The position numbers and the translations under genes are program-made. This document shows positions 35,866 through 47,748 of a stretch of 64,000 bases of DNA, piece after piece. Position 1 is the first letter of the stretch. Every line of letters begins with the position of its first letter. Origin of the DNA: Liolophura sinensis (Eukaryota > Mollusca > Polyplacophora > Chitonida > Chitonidae); assembly GCF_032854445.1 (NCBI RefSeq), contig NC_088295.1, forward strand, positions 57,209,249-57,273,248, given 5' to 3'. A model generated the notes under the pieces. That model was not told where the DNA came from and did not search any database. It saw only the letters and a program-made list of their open reading frames with translations.

Positions 35866-36712
35866 CTGTGAGTTCATATTCAGCTCTGGCTGGTTTTTCT
35901 TTAGGTCTGTCAGCAGCTGTGGATGGTTGTGTGTTTCCCACTGGCCCTGCTTGGTTTCTCTCCAGGTCTGTCAACAGTTGTGGCTAGTTGTGTGTTTCCC
36001 ACTGGCTCTGCTTGGTTTCTGTCCAGGTCTGTCAGCAGCTGTGGCTAGTTGTGTGTTTCCCACTGGCTCTGCTTGGTTTCTCTCCAGGTCTGTCAACAGC
36101 TATGGCTAGTTGCGTGTTTCCCACTGGCTTTGCTTGGTTTCTCTCTAGGCCTGTCAACAGCTGTGGCTGGTTGTGTGTTTCTCACTGGCTCTGCTTGGTT
36201 TCTCTCTAGGTCTGTCAACAGCTGTGGATGGTTGTGTGTTTCCCACTGGCTCTGCTTGGTTTCTCTCTAGGTCTGTCAACAGCTGTGGCTAGTTGTGTGT
36301 TTCCCACTGGCTCTGCTTGGTTTCTCTCTAGGCCTGTCAACAGCTGTGGCTAGTTGTGTGTTTCCCACTGGCTCTGCTTGGTTTCTCTCTAGGCCTGTCA
36401 ACAGCTGTGGATGGTTGTGTGTTTCCCACTGGCTCTGCTTGGTTTCTCTCTAGGCCTGTCAACAGCTGTGGCTAGTTGTGTGTTTCCCACTGGTTCTGCT
36501 TGGTTTCTGTCCAGGTCTGTCAACAGCTGTGGCTAGTTGTGTGTTTCCCACTGGCTCTGCTTGGTTTCTCTCCAGGTCTGTCAGCAGCTGTGGCTGGTTG
36601 TGTGTTTCCCGCTGGCTCTGCTTGGTTTCCCTCCGCCATAAAGCTAGCCTCCATAATATAAATGAAATATTCATGAGTTCGACATAAAACACATATCAGA
36701 TAAATCGAATAG
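35866..36712 (+). mobile_element. SINE-A expanded internally into twelve 61-bp repeats
   Basis: A degenerate SINE-A head/B-box region (GCTGTGAGTTCATATTCAGC) is followed by twelve 61-bp units from about 35904 to 36635, starting AGGTCTGTCAACAGCTGTGG. Each unit aligns to the SINE-A segment AGGTCTGCCAGCAACCTGCG...GGTTTCCTCCC. After the last unit the SINE resumes once: CCGCCATAAAGCTAGCCTCC, then AATGAAATATTCATGAGTTC and the tail. The minisatellite therefore arose inside one SINE copy. The open frames here are artefacts. Confidence 0.88.
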
Positions 36713-37427
36713 GTGTAAATCAACATGAATTCAAACTTATAAACTTGTCATATCACATAACAGGTCAGGAATTGATGTAAAACACGCTTTAGGGCTGCTA
36801 TATGATAACATCTGTACAGACTGAGATATGTGTGAATGATATTGATTTCTTTCTTATGTTTTGTATTTTGTCTCAATAACCCACACCCATGAAGTCTAAC
36901 AGATCGAGTTACACAAGTTAACTAAGAATGTTCGGCTTCATGAATGTTAATAGAATCGCACGTTTTTATGATCTGGTACATGATAAAGTTGGAATTCAGA
37001 CTTCCTCTGCCCTAACTGATCAGATTCCTGATAACTTTGACTACCGGTAGTACTGTTTATTTCTCATTACGACTTTTTATAGCATTTAACTATGATAAAG
37101 GTGGACGCTAGAACATTAGTCACCGATAACATTATTCATGCGTTTTGTTCACATGATCATTGACTACAATCATCTTAAGAAGCTTAAGATTTTGTAAATG
37201 GGTAAAAAATGTTCTCATGCATTTTTTGTGACCAGAAATGATCCAGAGTATACATCTCCTGGGTCTAGAGAACATGTGTCAGAGAACGAATCATCGTCAG
37301 TAGTCGATCAGCCATATTATGGTGACTGAGTAAAAAGAGATGAATGAAAGATGTTCATACAGCAGACAATGTACAGGTGCACAGATTAACTGTATTTAAA
37401 TAAAAGCTGTGTTGATTAAAATGGTTA
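36713..37427. other. No gene recognised
   Basis: Unique AT-rich DNA between two SINE-A copies. Confidence 0.45.
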
Positions 37428-37580
37428 TGTAGGTGGGAAGGTCTGGCAGTAACCTGCGGATGGTCATGGGTTTGCCTGGTTTCATCCCCCCATAATGCTA
37501 GCCGCCGTCGCAGAAGTGAAATATTCTTGAGTAGGGTGTAAAACACCAATCAAATAGAGTGTAAATAAATAAATAAATAG
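37428..37580 (+). mobile_element. SINE-A, 5'-truncated
   Basis: GTGGGAAGGTCTGGCAGTAA, CCCATAATGCTAGCCGCCGT, GAGTAGGGTGTAAAACACCA, with tail AAATAAATAAATAAATAG. Confidence 0.85.
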
Positions 37581-38039
37581 TTTCTCTTGCTTAATTATAG
37601 GACCAAATTAAAAAAAAAAACTTGTGTTTTTGCACAGTTCACAAAGATTTTCAAACTGACTACCCAGGTAGACATTTTTTGGGGCACACTGGTTAACAAG
37701 TGAGAGCATATATATGCCTCTGTTTATTCGTTATTTCAAAACCTGTGAGACAAGAAATCAGAACAAAAGATATACAGTTAATTTAATCTAGAACCACCCA
37801 TTACCATTGCCAGGATTGTCAGATGTACGGTTGCATTGATTGTTTTATTGGGTGTGTTGTTTGTTTCAGAATTGATACAGTGATATCTGTTTTATGAAAC
37901 TAAATTGCAAAAATAAAACTAAAGGACATATAGTCTTGAATTTGAATGAAGAAACATTTTGGAAAGATCAATTAAATTGCTTTAATTTGTGGGTTTTCCA
38001 GTTTCCTTGATGCATAAACCTGACAATTGTCATAGAGGT

Positions 38040-38219
38040 ATAAAATTCCTCAGAACAAGTTTAAACATCAACCAATCAAATAAATAAATAAATAATTCTT
38101 ACGTTGGAAATTTTTGAAAATTAATTGGCCGGTTTTTGGACTTCTGCACAAACTAATGCCCTCAGAATATGATCAAATCACTTTTGCAAACATGCGAAAA
38201 GATTGAAGAATTACAGTAA
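38040..38219 (+). mobile_element. SINE tail fragment and family D 3' fragment
   Basis: An ACCAATCAAATAAATAAATA tail at about 38071-38092 is followed at 38131-38219 by the 3' part of family D (CTTCTGCACAAACTAATGCC, then AAACATGCGAAAAGATTGAA, then GAATTACAGTAA). Confidence 0.65.
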
Positions 38220-40263
38220 CAAAGAAGAAGAGACCAATTAAGAGAACAGCAGATATAGGTGTACCTGTATATATGGCTAGTACAGGTAGGTAGTCTTAGT
38301 GACATTCCACAACCGCTCATCCAGCTGTCAAAGGCTTATCAGTAGCTAGTCACGGAGTACCTGCCATAATCACGAGTGAATGCGATCAAAGGACTGAAAT
38401 TAATCAAGAATAGGTGTGTGTTAAGCACAAGTTAATACCTTCCGTGTTTTAAGATATGAAAGTTTCTGAATGCATATGTATTACCACCAGTACATAAAAA
38501 CTGGACCCCACACATACTTGTCATTGTCTTAAATGAGTTTTCCAAACCTTCTTAATGACTTGTTTTCTACAAATTCACAAATATTTTGATACTTTGGTTT
38601 ACCCTTAAAATGAAGAAGGTTATTCTTGAGTATTGGTTATATATTTGTGTATTCAGTGGTTTTAAATGGCACGATCGAGAATTTTGCACTTAAGTTATAC
38701 GTTGGAGGGTTTATGGGTGGGGAGAACTACCAAGTAAACCACGTCCCTTCACTATGTACTTTATAAAAGATACTGACGCAAAGCTGCAGCTGATGATCCA
38801 CCAGCGGTAATTTAGTTAATTTGAGCACCAGTCCGTGGTAAGAGTGCTGCATTGCCGGCTGAGGGATAATTATATCTGATGCTGGAAATGCACGTCGTAT
38901 CGTATTTAATTATTAAATAGCTACTCTAGTTTTATACTGTCTTTTGAGGTCATTCACATTATATTAAACTGTGTTTATCAAACAATGAAGCTTCAGGATT
39001 CACAAATCCCATCACACATGGTTGAACCCAAATGTAGAATTACATTTTTAAAGGCTTCAGTTTTTGTGTTGAAATCACTGAATTCTTAAGCCTTTCACGA
39101 TCAGTTCTATTTTTTTTTTCACCGTGAAGATCGAACTTGTTTTGAATATTTGCCAAGTATTTGTATTATGTAAACACTTTGAACAGCCCGAGAAGTTCCA
39201 GGATTAGTATGCAGGTGAAAGAATGCCAGGGGTACATTTTTAAAATATATTGAATTTGTGACTGGGGGTTAACCTTGAAAGCTGCAGGACCAGAGTCACA
39301 TACAGGTACAAGCCGACTTATGGTTGGGGAATTGGGCTAATGAGACAAGGCTTTCAAAAGTGATATGATGACAGCACGTTTTGGTGACAGAAGAACACCT
39401 TTGTACTACATACCAGTTCAGGGGCTGTTAGGGTACAAAACCCTCAGGTTTATTTAATATTTGTTTAAAAGGGCTAGCTTCTGTTGGCCCAGCTACGTGT
39501 CGTCTTTTATCTGACATCTATTAGTGTTCGTGTGTGTGTGACTGCATGGCAGGTCATCTGTGGCAATGGCGAGGGCATGCCAACCTGTGGCTGGTACAAT
39601 GCCGTGGTCGAGGTACCAAAGCAGACTTTGAGCCGAATGTAAAACTTCTAAAAAAAGAAAATAAAAAGAAAATAAGAGGAAAGAAAAAACTAATTGTTAA
39701 TCTATCTTTAATTTGTCTTTAAAAATACCATCTCCAGTTTGTCATTGATGGGGACCTTCTCGTCTGTAACACAGAGATCCAAGGATATAAATTCTCTTGT
39801 TCTTTCTTTTATAATGTTATAATTACATGAAATATGTAGCACTGCAGCATCATATAAGAAAAGAAGGTGTTCTACTGCATTTTGAACCCTTTGTGTAACT
39901 TTACCACAAGCCTCCCATTTTCAGTTGTCCAAAATTTTTTAGATTTTATTGTCCAGATAGATCTTAACTAACTACCTCTTCAGATAAATGGTATGGTTTG
40001 ACTATCGCGTAGTGGTGATTCTTTAGGTGTGTTGTATTACAAAACATTGGTAACATATCAATATGATAATGAAACTAAAACTGCTTAAGTAAATACTGCA
40101 GATAACTGAAAGATACCAGTATATTGTAAATTGTCTGGTGGCAGCTAAGGGAACTCATGAAAAAATGTAATACATGCCAAGTAAATGAGTACATAAAAGC
40201 AGTGCTCTTCCCTGGTCCGGTCCTTATGTGCTATTTTCATTATTACATTTTAAATGACACATA
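38220..40263. other. No gene recognised
   Basis: About 2 kb of apparently unique sequence. No conserved exon or repeat was identified; the short open frame at 39534-39722 lacks any recognisable motif. Confidence 0.45.
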
Positions 40264-40432
40264 ATCCAGCTCGGCCATTATCTTTTAAGTACGTGGGAAG
40301 GTCTTCCAGCAACGTGCGGATGGTCGTGGGTTTCTGCTGGGCTCTGCCCGGTTCCCTCCCACCATAAATGTGGGCTGCTGTCGTATAATTGAAATATTCT
40401 TCAGTATCAAATAAATAAGTAAATAAATAATC
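40264..40432 (+). mobile_element. SINE-A, 5'-truncated
   Basis: ATCCAGCTCGGCCATTATC, TACGTGGGAAGGTCTTCCAG, GGGCTCTGCCCGGTTCCCTC and an AAATAAATAAGTAAATAA tail. Confidence 0.82.
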
Positions 40433-41799
40433 CTTTAATATTCAAAAAGATCAGGGTTTTTTTTTTCAAGTTTAAATTGGAAAATTGCACTTTCACAAGC
40501 ATATAAACGCTTTTAAATGATACTTTTGATGCCAACAATTCAGTTTTTTTGTTAAAAAATTAATCAAACTAATCAGCCCCGGCCCCAGAATCGCGTAAAG
40601 TGTGTCATTTTGAAAAATGCTAAACACCAGATCAAATGCAGTATTTTGTTGTGCTCTCTTTTAAACATGTGATGCGTGTTATTGTTCACACTTCCCTTTA
40701 CACAAGGTGGCCCTGTTGTACATGTATATCATAATCAAATGCGTTCTCTCGAACATTTGAGAGCTTGATGATGAGAATTCCTGAGGACCATTCCCAGCAG
40801 AGCATGCCATCTGTCAAATAAGAATCCCGATCTGAGAATATTGAATGCGGTGTCATCTTTGGTGTGCCTTTAATTGATGGAACTACAAGGGTTTTTTGTG
40901 CATATTAAAATATCTTTTATGAACTTGGTATGAAATAGGAACATGTATTTGAAAAGAACTAAGAAAAAAGTCTGGTCTCATTTCAGATAGATATTAACAC
41001 TCCATGTACATGTACCTATGTGTGGAATTTCTTCATAAATTTTTAATATTATATTTTCCCACCAAGTTAATTTTATAGCTTAGCAACATGCAGTTATAAT
41101 AAATCCTTTTGTGAGGGATTATACAGGTTGGTTTGATGTACAAGACGACAAAAGTTGATATTTCAGAGTAACATACATGTATATCTTGTTAATAAATTCT
41201 GTAGTTATTACATTCAACCAAGTGTTTTTTCCTCCTTGTCATGTAACTTCAAGCCAGCCAATCAGAAAAGTGAGTCAGTGTGGTTTGCATTAAACTGAAA
41301 CATTTTTTTTTTGTCTGTGGCTAATTAAGGTTACAGATAGATCATGTAAGTGTTCGTAAATCCTGGATTACATTCTCCAACAAAACATCCTGGTATGAAG
41401 CAATAAATTGTTTGTTTTGTTATTTTTATGTTTCGACATTTGTTCAGACACGCAAATGCCAAACTAATTGTTTGATATTTGTTGTTGTTTGCCATGTTCG
41501 TTAATTGAGCTGTTCAGGGATTATTTAACTTAATTATATTAACTTAATTAAATCCTGCTTTGAAATGATACATGTTCAGAGGTGTAGGGCATCCATGGGT
41601 TATACTCGTGAGAAACTTTAACTGTTCATTTATCAACAGTTCAGACTGCAACATTTTGGTAAATGTATTTTTGTATCTTCTCCCTCACGATATTATGCGT
41701 ACAGTATGCCCAAAGTGGCTGTAAGCCATGATCGTCCATTCATTCATTTTTATACCTTCTAGCTTCAATAATATAAACTTTTTTTTTTTTTATAATTTC
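40433..41799. other. No gene recognised
   Basis: Apparently unique AT-rich DNA. A homeodomain-site-like patch (TTAACTTAATTATATTAACT) sits at about 41527-41550, of unknown significance. Confidence 0.4.
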
Positions 41800-42014
41800 C
41801 CAAATTCCTCAAGCTTTTCGCATGGGAAAGAGCATTCACAGCAATTTATGCTCATTTTTAGTTAGAATTTGGAGACAAAACCGCTTTGGTCAGATTGGTC
41901 AGTTTCAGGGCTCAACAAGAAGTGTTACATTATCAGTTTACACAGAATAATGACTTCAGAATATGCTCGAATAAACACCTTGCAAACTTGCGAAAACGTT
42001 GAAGAATTACAGTA
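41800..42014 (+). mobile_element. Family D element
   Basis: Left end AAATTCCTCAAGCTTTTCGC and right end GTTGAAGAATTACAGTA, with the full body between them (AGAGCATTCACAGCAATTTA, GGGCTCAACAAGAAGTG). Confidence 0.78.
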
Positions 42015-42016
42015 AC

Positions 42017-42108
42017 TGTTTCCCCTCACCATGATGTTGGCCATTTTTGTACATATTAAATACTCTTGTGTGCCTCATAATTAACACCAATCAAATAAAT
42101 GAATAAAT
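42017..42108 (+). mobile_element. SINE-A 3' fragment, adjoining family D
   Basis: CACCATGATGTTGGCC, AATACTCTTGTGTGCCTCAT, AACACCAATCAAATAAATGA. It directly follows the family D end at 42014. A short antisense tail-like fragment may follow at 42113-42150. Confidence 0.6.
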
Positions 42109-42324
42109 ATCATTAATTTATTTTTTGGGATTTTATGCTGTATCCATGTGAATTTCACTGTTAATATGTGATGACTCAAGAGGATCTGCATGAAGGAGGC
42201 TGCATCTATAGCATCGTAGAAAAACATGGCTAGTAATTAATATCTCTCATTTGGAGATCGTTGTAGGGAAACTTAGTTAGCTTAAGAAGATTTTTCGATG
42301 ATATAGGGTGTTGTCTTCCAAAAG

Positions 42325-42542
42325 CCGTAATTTCGCAACCTTTTTGCATACGAAAGAGCAACTTCCAGCGCAGTTTATGCACACTTTTCATTTGATTTTG
42401 AAGACAAAACTACACTAATTGGATTGGCCTATTTCAGGGCTTGACAAGAAATGTAATTTTTTTAGTCTGCACAAACTAATACCTTCAGAATGTGCTTAAA
42501 TAAACACCTTGCAAACATGCAAAAGGTTGAAGAATTACAGTA
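42325..42542 (+). mobile_element. Family D element, second nearby copy
   Basis: Left end CCGTAATTTCGCAACCTTTT, body GCATACGAAAGAGCAACTTC, right end AAAAGGTTGAAGAATTACAG then TA. About 310 bp separates its start from the previous copy's end. Confidence 0.78.
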
Positions 42543-42900
42543 TCTCCAACATCTTCCATGTAGCAGTTCTCTCATTGAATTTCCGCATAAATTTCTGACT
42601 GGATTATCCTTATGTCAGCAGTGCTACATGTACAAGTGGGTATTTTCATGTGACTGGAAACCAGCGGCTTTCATCAGCTGGAAATCTACTGAAAGAGTAC
42701 TGCTGTTCAGCCGCCATATTGGTGTTAAAGGGTTTAGCTTTGGCAATTTAGCAGCTCTCTAAGTACATGTAGGTTGGTAGGTTTGTCAGTTATTTTGACA
42801 AACCATCCTTTAACATGAGGCCTATTCAGACTTGCCAAAGGGCCTATATTAATGTACAAGATGACTCTGACTCTGCACTAGTATTGATGCACTGGTACCT

Positions 42901-43455
42901 TTAAAGGAGAAGAAAATTTAAATAGCAGTCAAATACCATTAAAAAGAGTATGCATTTCCTTGCAGGTGCGAGGAAATGTGATGCACCTAAAATTGATAAA
43001 TTATAAATAGTCAGCGCCAAAATCCGCTGTGGGTGACTCCACTTTGCCTAAGAACTAGTCCTGAAGTCTTCTGTGTTAGGAGGAGAATTGCTGCGGAAAC
43101 CCCCGAAGTGCAGTTCGTACATTTCCGGTAGAACTGTTCTTCCCAGAAGGCAGCGAACAGTACAATTCGTTTTCTGCTTGACAATCCGGAAACCGAAATG
43201 TTGGACGTAGGTTCCGAGTTTACACAAACAAGCCGGCAGTTTTAACGACTCTCTTTGGCTGGGAGGCAACACACCCCCAGCATAAATTACAGGGTGTTAA
43301 AGATGGAGGACGTTATGGGCTTGCTTTGCTGTTTTCAGGCTTTACGTGTATGGCGAGGAAAAATCGCAAAATTATGCAGCAGACACCACCAGATAGAAAA
43401 AAATATGCTCTTTTCAGCCCATAGTGTCATGTTTTAAAGTTTTCTTCTCCTTTAA
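42901..43455. mobile_element. 555-bp TIR element with a GC-richer core
   Basis: TTAAAGGAGAAGAAAA at 42901-42916 is exactly inverted as TTTTCTTCTCCTTTAA at 43440-43455. The interior (about 43010-43400) is more CpG-rich than the surroundings. A 74-codon minus-strand frame (43048-43272) and a 60-codon + frame lie inside, without recognised motifs. It is most simply a non-autonomous DNA transposon. Confidence 0.65.
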
Positions 43456-43536
43456 CTTCAAACTATTCAGATGACCTATGCTAAAGACACAGACAATAAG
43501 GCATTACCCTGTAGTGCCACTGATGAGTTTTACGTA

Positions 43537-43663
43537 ATACACGAGTAATGTAACTCCGAAAAAAGACTTCATTGTGACTCAATATTTCGGCATTTTATTT
43601 AGCAATCACCAGTAGAGTGAGTCACAATGAAGTCTTTTTTTCAGAGTTACACTACTCGTGTAT
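43537..43663. mobile_element. Fold-back element, 45-bp arms
   Basis: ATACACGAGTAATGTAACTC...GACTTCATTGTGACTCA (43537-43581) is inverted nearly exactly as TGAGTCACAATGAAGTC...GAGTTACACTACTCGTGTAT (43618-43663), with a 36-bp loop. It is a MITE-like or fold-back element. Confidence 0.75.
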
Positions 43664-43889
43664 AAGGCATTAATTGTCATTCTCCTCGACATGAAGCGAG
43701 ACATGTTATATTGATGAATTCGAAATTAGCAAATTTTGGTTGACCGTTGCATATTTGTCGTTATAGCGTGAGATGGTTGATGTAGCTGTAAGAAGATGTA
43801 CAAGATGTCCAGCTCCATCGTCATAAGTGGGTCACTGTACCCATATACCAGCCAAAATCAGCCTTCTATCTATGTTAGTCCTGTTAGTA

Positions 43890-44114
43890 TGGTTTCAGTC
43901 ATTGGGTTACCCTGCCGTTAGTTCAAGTCAAGCTCAAGGTGGCTTCTTCTCCGGTCGTTAGTGGGAAGGTCTACCAGCAACCTGGCAACCGTGGGTTTCT
44001 GCCCGGCTCAGCCTGATTTCCTCCCACCATAAATATGCTGGCCGCTGTCATATAAGTGCAATATTCTTAAGTACTGTGTGAAATACGAATCAAATAATTA
44101 AATAAATAAATTGG
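43890..44114 (+). mobile_element. SINE-A, near full length
   Basis: GTTAGTTCAAGTCAAGCTCA (B box), TTAGTGGGAAGGTCTACCAG, CCTCCCACCATAAATATGCT and the tail CGAATCAAATAATTAAATAA. Confidence 0.8.
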
Positions 44115-44829
44115 GTCACCATGCAGGAAAAGTTACTTACTCACAGCTAGAAGGTTGATTTGCATTTTTAATAGTGGTGATAAAAGTCATAAATATGGGA
44201 ACATTATTAAAACACATTGGTAATCTTTTTCCCCCATATTATTGTATTACAGTATTTCACCTAAAGTTTAGTATTTTTCGATTGACACATTTTGCTTGAT
44301 GATTCTGACTGATTCATCCACCTTAACAATTTTTTTGTGAAGTTTGACTTATTTCTCATCAGAAAAACTTAAGTGTTGACATCAACAATAGCATTTTGAA
44401 GCATTAATGCGTTTCAGAAAGTGCAGTTTTACATGCAAAACTTTAAGTGAAATACACTATGTGTGTATCTTGTGACACGTTTTTGATGCTGACAACAGCT
44501 GTGTCAGCTCTGTACATTTACTACATATGTAAACATACAGCCTATCCATTAACGATATATATTTACTTTTATGTCGTTTTTAGTGAACTTCAATCATCTA
44601 AATTCATAGAAATGAGCATTGAAAGGATATTAGATAAGTAAAACTCCCTCTGGGGTTCGTCAGACTTGCGTGTATGTATTAGTGGTACCGATAACCAGCT
44701 GTTGTCACTTATGCATAATGTTTCCATAATGGTTTGATATAACCAGTTAGAATTTGCATGAGCTATGAAATCATCGTGATCAAATTTTTCAACCATCTAT
44801 ATATATTTATTTTCTGTATGTGCATTTGT
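44115..44829. other. Mostly unique, with a family F fragment
   Basis: 44263-44345 is a second family F copy (CCTAAAGTTTAGTATTTTTC, CACATTTTGCTTGATGATTC, TTTTTTTGTGAAGTTTGAC). The rest is not recognised. Confidence 0.45.
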
Positions 44830-45345
44830 ATGCGACCTGCGGATGGTCATGATCCTCTGTGGTCATACGTGGGAAGGTCTAACAGCAACCTGTGGATGGT
44901 CATGATCCTCTGTGGCCATACGCGGGAAGGTCTAACAGCAACCTGTGGATGGTCATGATCCTCTGTGGCCATACGTGGGAAGGTCTAACAGCAACCTGTG
45001 GATGGTCATAATCCTCTGTGGCCATACGTGGGAAGGTCTAACAGCAACCTGTGGATGGTCATGATCCTCTGTGGCCATACATGGGAAGGTCTAACAGCAA
45101 CCTGTGGATGGTCATGATCCCTCTGGCCATACGTGGGAAGGTCTAGCAACCTGTGGATGGTCGTGATCCTCTGTGGCCATACATGGGAAGGTCCGGCAGC
45201 AACCTGTGGATGGTCGTGATTCTCTCTGGCCATACGTGGGAAGGTCTAACAGCAACCTGTGAAATGTCATGATCCCCTCTGGCCATATGCGAGAAGGTCT
45301 AGCAGCCATCATATTAGTGAAATATTCTTGAGTACGGCATAAGAA
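44830..45345 (+). mobile_element. SINE-A expanded internally into nine 53-bp repeats
   Basis: Nine units of 50-53 bp (AACAGCAACCTGTGGATGGT, then CATGATCCTCTGTGGCCATA, then CGTGGGAAGGTCT) run from about 44834 to 45300. They align to the SINE-A segment TTCCTCTCCGGCCGTACGTG through GGATGGTCGTG. The SINE then resumes with GTGAAATATTCTTGAGTACG and joins an antisense copy tail-to-tail. The amplified segment overlaps, but differs from, that of the 35.9-kb array. Confidence 0.88.
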
Positions 45346-45510
45346 ATTTATTTATTTATTTATTTGATTGGTGTTTTACGCCGTACTCAAGAATATTTCA
45401 CTTATACAACGGCGGCCAGCATTATGGTGGGTGGAAACCGGGCACAGCCCGGGGGAAACCCACGACCATCCACAGGTTGCTAGCAGACCTTCCCACTTAC
45501 GGCCGGACGG

Positions 45511-45541
<31 letters not shown>
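45346..45541 (-). mobile_element. SINE-A antisense, ending at a long A-run
   Basis: A well preserved 3' half (TTATTTATTTGATTGGTGTT, GGCGGCCAGCATTATGGTGG, CTTCCCACTTACGGCCGGAC) stops at an A-run of roughly 28 bases (about 45514-45541). The tRNA head is missing. Confidence 0.88.
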
Positions 45542-45543
<2 letters not shown>

Positions 45544-47570
45544 CAAGTAAATAAATTCATGTATATATGTAGCACCATGGTATGTAATCTCCAGTATAGT
45601 CTCCTGTGTAGTCTCCATGTACTAATGTACAAGCTATACATGCTGCAATTAGCCAGGGAAACAGTTAATTTACAAACTGTGTTTTTGAGGAGACCATGAA
45701 ACAGACCAAAGGGTTGTATGAACCATCTGTAAAAATCTGGATTACCAATATTTTTTGGATGTTGATGTTTTTCCCCTTTAAGGTACAGCCGTGTTTAAAA
45801 GCCATATGATTACATGGTGGCTTTAAAAGCGCCATCAGGTGATGTTTTTTTCTCTGTTACACTGTTTCATGTAGGTTAAACTTGGTGTCATGCAGATAAA
45901 TATAAATATAAACAGTGGGTGCAAATAGTGGTTCACTTAGGATTCCATGATGACCAGTACAGATATTGAGTCAGATTTTTAGAGGTTTTGTCTGCAGTAG
46001 TGACAAAGTTTGAACATCAATACTGCCACAGTACAGTGAAATTTTCTAAATTGTTTAGAAGGGGGTGGGGGGGGGGGTTAGGGCAAAACCAGATTTTGAA
46101 AGCATTTAACAATATACACTCTGATATCCTGTTTGCGTATGTAACATTTTTTAATGCTGGCTGTAAAGAAAATACTTGAAGTGAACTGGAAGTTTCCTGT
46201 GTATGAAAACGGATCAACCAGTAATACTCAGTGTACCATTCATTTATAGCCGTGCAGGCAGACTTGAATCATTTTACCCAGCCAGATAATTTGATTTTTG
46301 TGGGCAAATCATACATCATATTGGCATGATATACATGTACGTGCCAAATTTAGTAAACTGCAGAAATAATCATTATTTGAATGGAAATTTGCATGTTTCT
46401 TTCATTTTGGGGAAGAAAAAAAAATGAATCAATGAAAACTGTCACAATATAGCCCTGTATAAATACTTGAAGTGTCATTTCACGTGGAAAATCCATTTTC
46501 CTCGATCCATTCACCTATAAACCTGATCACCAACATACAAGTGAAAATGTCTGCAGTATGGCATTAAACAAGTGCATGTCAAATAAATGAAGAAATTCAA
46601 GTGCAGAGCTATCATATCATTAAAGATAAGATGTTTATATAGGACAAGATTTTGGGGCTGCGTGTAATGAAGATGTCTTTATGTAACACCATGTGTTTAT
46701 CTATCTCCACCCCCCCCCCCCCAAACCCCACCCCCTTCTTCCTTCAAGAGACACACCCACACTTTATTATAAGTATTTTGGGTATTTTGTACATTCTTTC
46801 ACATACCAGAACGACAACAACAATGACAATGTCACATAATATACAGGTGAACAATAATTGATGGGTTGAGTGGATACAGTTAAGAACGGAATAAAAATTA
46901 ACACATTGGCCACAAGGTAGGGGTGGATAGCCAGCCGTTTCTCATTCAGAAAGCTTTTTATTAGAGGTATTTTACCCTTGTTGGAGTCGATAGAATTAGG
47001 ATTCAATTCCAGCTGGGTCTGTCCATCAAGTTACCTGAACCATACACTTCCTATGGTACAAATGCTGAGAAAATTGGCACGGAAGATAAAAAGTACACTA
47101 ATAAGAAGGAGGTGAAAGGGTTTTTTTTTGTGGGTGGAGAGTGGGTATCATATGTCTGTACGCCTACAACTATCCCAATTGCTTTATGCATGCAGCCTTG
47201 TTTTGTGTGTAGTTGGTTAAGTGCTGGATTAGTCCTCTGGGAAATTTTTTTAACTTCTCCTGAAAGTTTTCACATTAAAGTATAGTTAGTTCTGAAAATA
47301 AAAATACTTAATTTTCACAGGAAATTTGTGGATCAACACGGTAATCCGATACACCTGTACAATGTTGTAAAGTTTTTCCGTGCATTTTTATACAAATCTA
47401 CAGGCATGTACCGAATAAAATTCCCATGGCAGATTTTTTCTTCCAAATTTCCGCATCCTGTGTATAATAACTAGTATGGCTTCTCCATCACCATATGATT
47501 CTTGTGAGAAACAAACACGTGCTGTATGTATATTTTACAATAATTCTTTTGTAGAATTTGGCATGCACAC
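45542..47570. other. No gene recognised
   Basis: Unique AT-rich DNA with a G-run near 46061-46078 (potentially G-quadruplex-forming) and a C-run near 46709-46720. The short frames have no known motif. Confidence 0.45.
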
Positions 47571-47748
47571 CTCTTCCACATCAGCTGCTGCCTTCCAGTT
47601 TGGTTACTAAAAATTTGCTGACAGCAGAACGTAAGGAAAAGAAAAGAAGATTTTTTACTTCTTCCACATCAGCTGGCTGACTTTCAGTTTGGTTGCTAAA
47701 AGTTTGCTGACAGCAGAACGTAAGGAAAAGAAAAGAAGATTTTTTGGC
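47571..47748. repeat. 88-bp tandem duplication
   Basis: CTTCCACATCAGCTG starts at 47573 and again at 47661. The copies share GCTGACAGCAGAACGTAAGG and AAAAGAAAAGAAGATTTTTT with few differences. Not part of any family seen elsewhere in the window. Confidence 0.88.

Noticed and set aside
35927-36726. Overlapping frames MCVSHWLCLVSL... and their antisense
   Set aside because: Read-through of the 61-bp SINE-derived array; the sequence is explained by SINE-A.
43048-43272. 74-codon minus-strand frame inside the 555-bp TIR element
   Set aside because: No recognisable transposase or zinc-binding motif pattern and no splice partner; kept only as part of the element.
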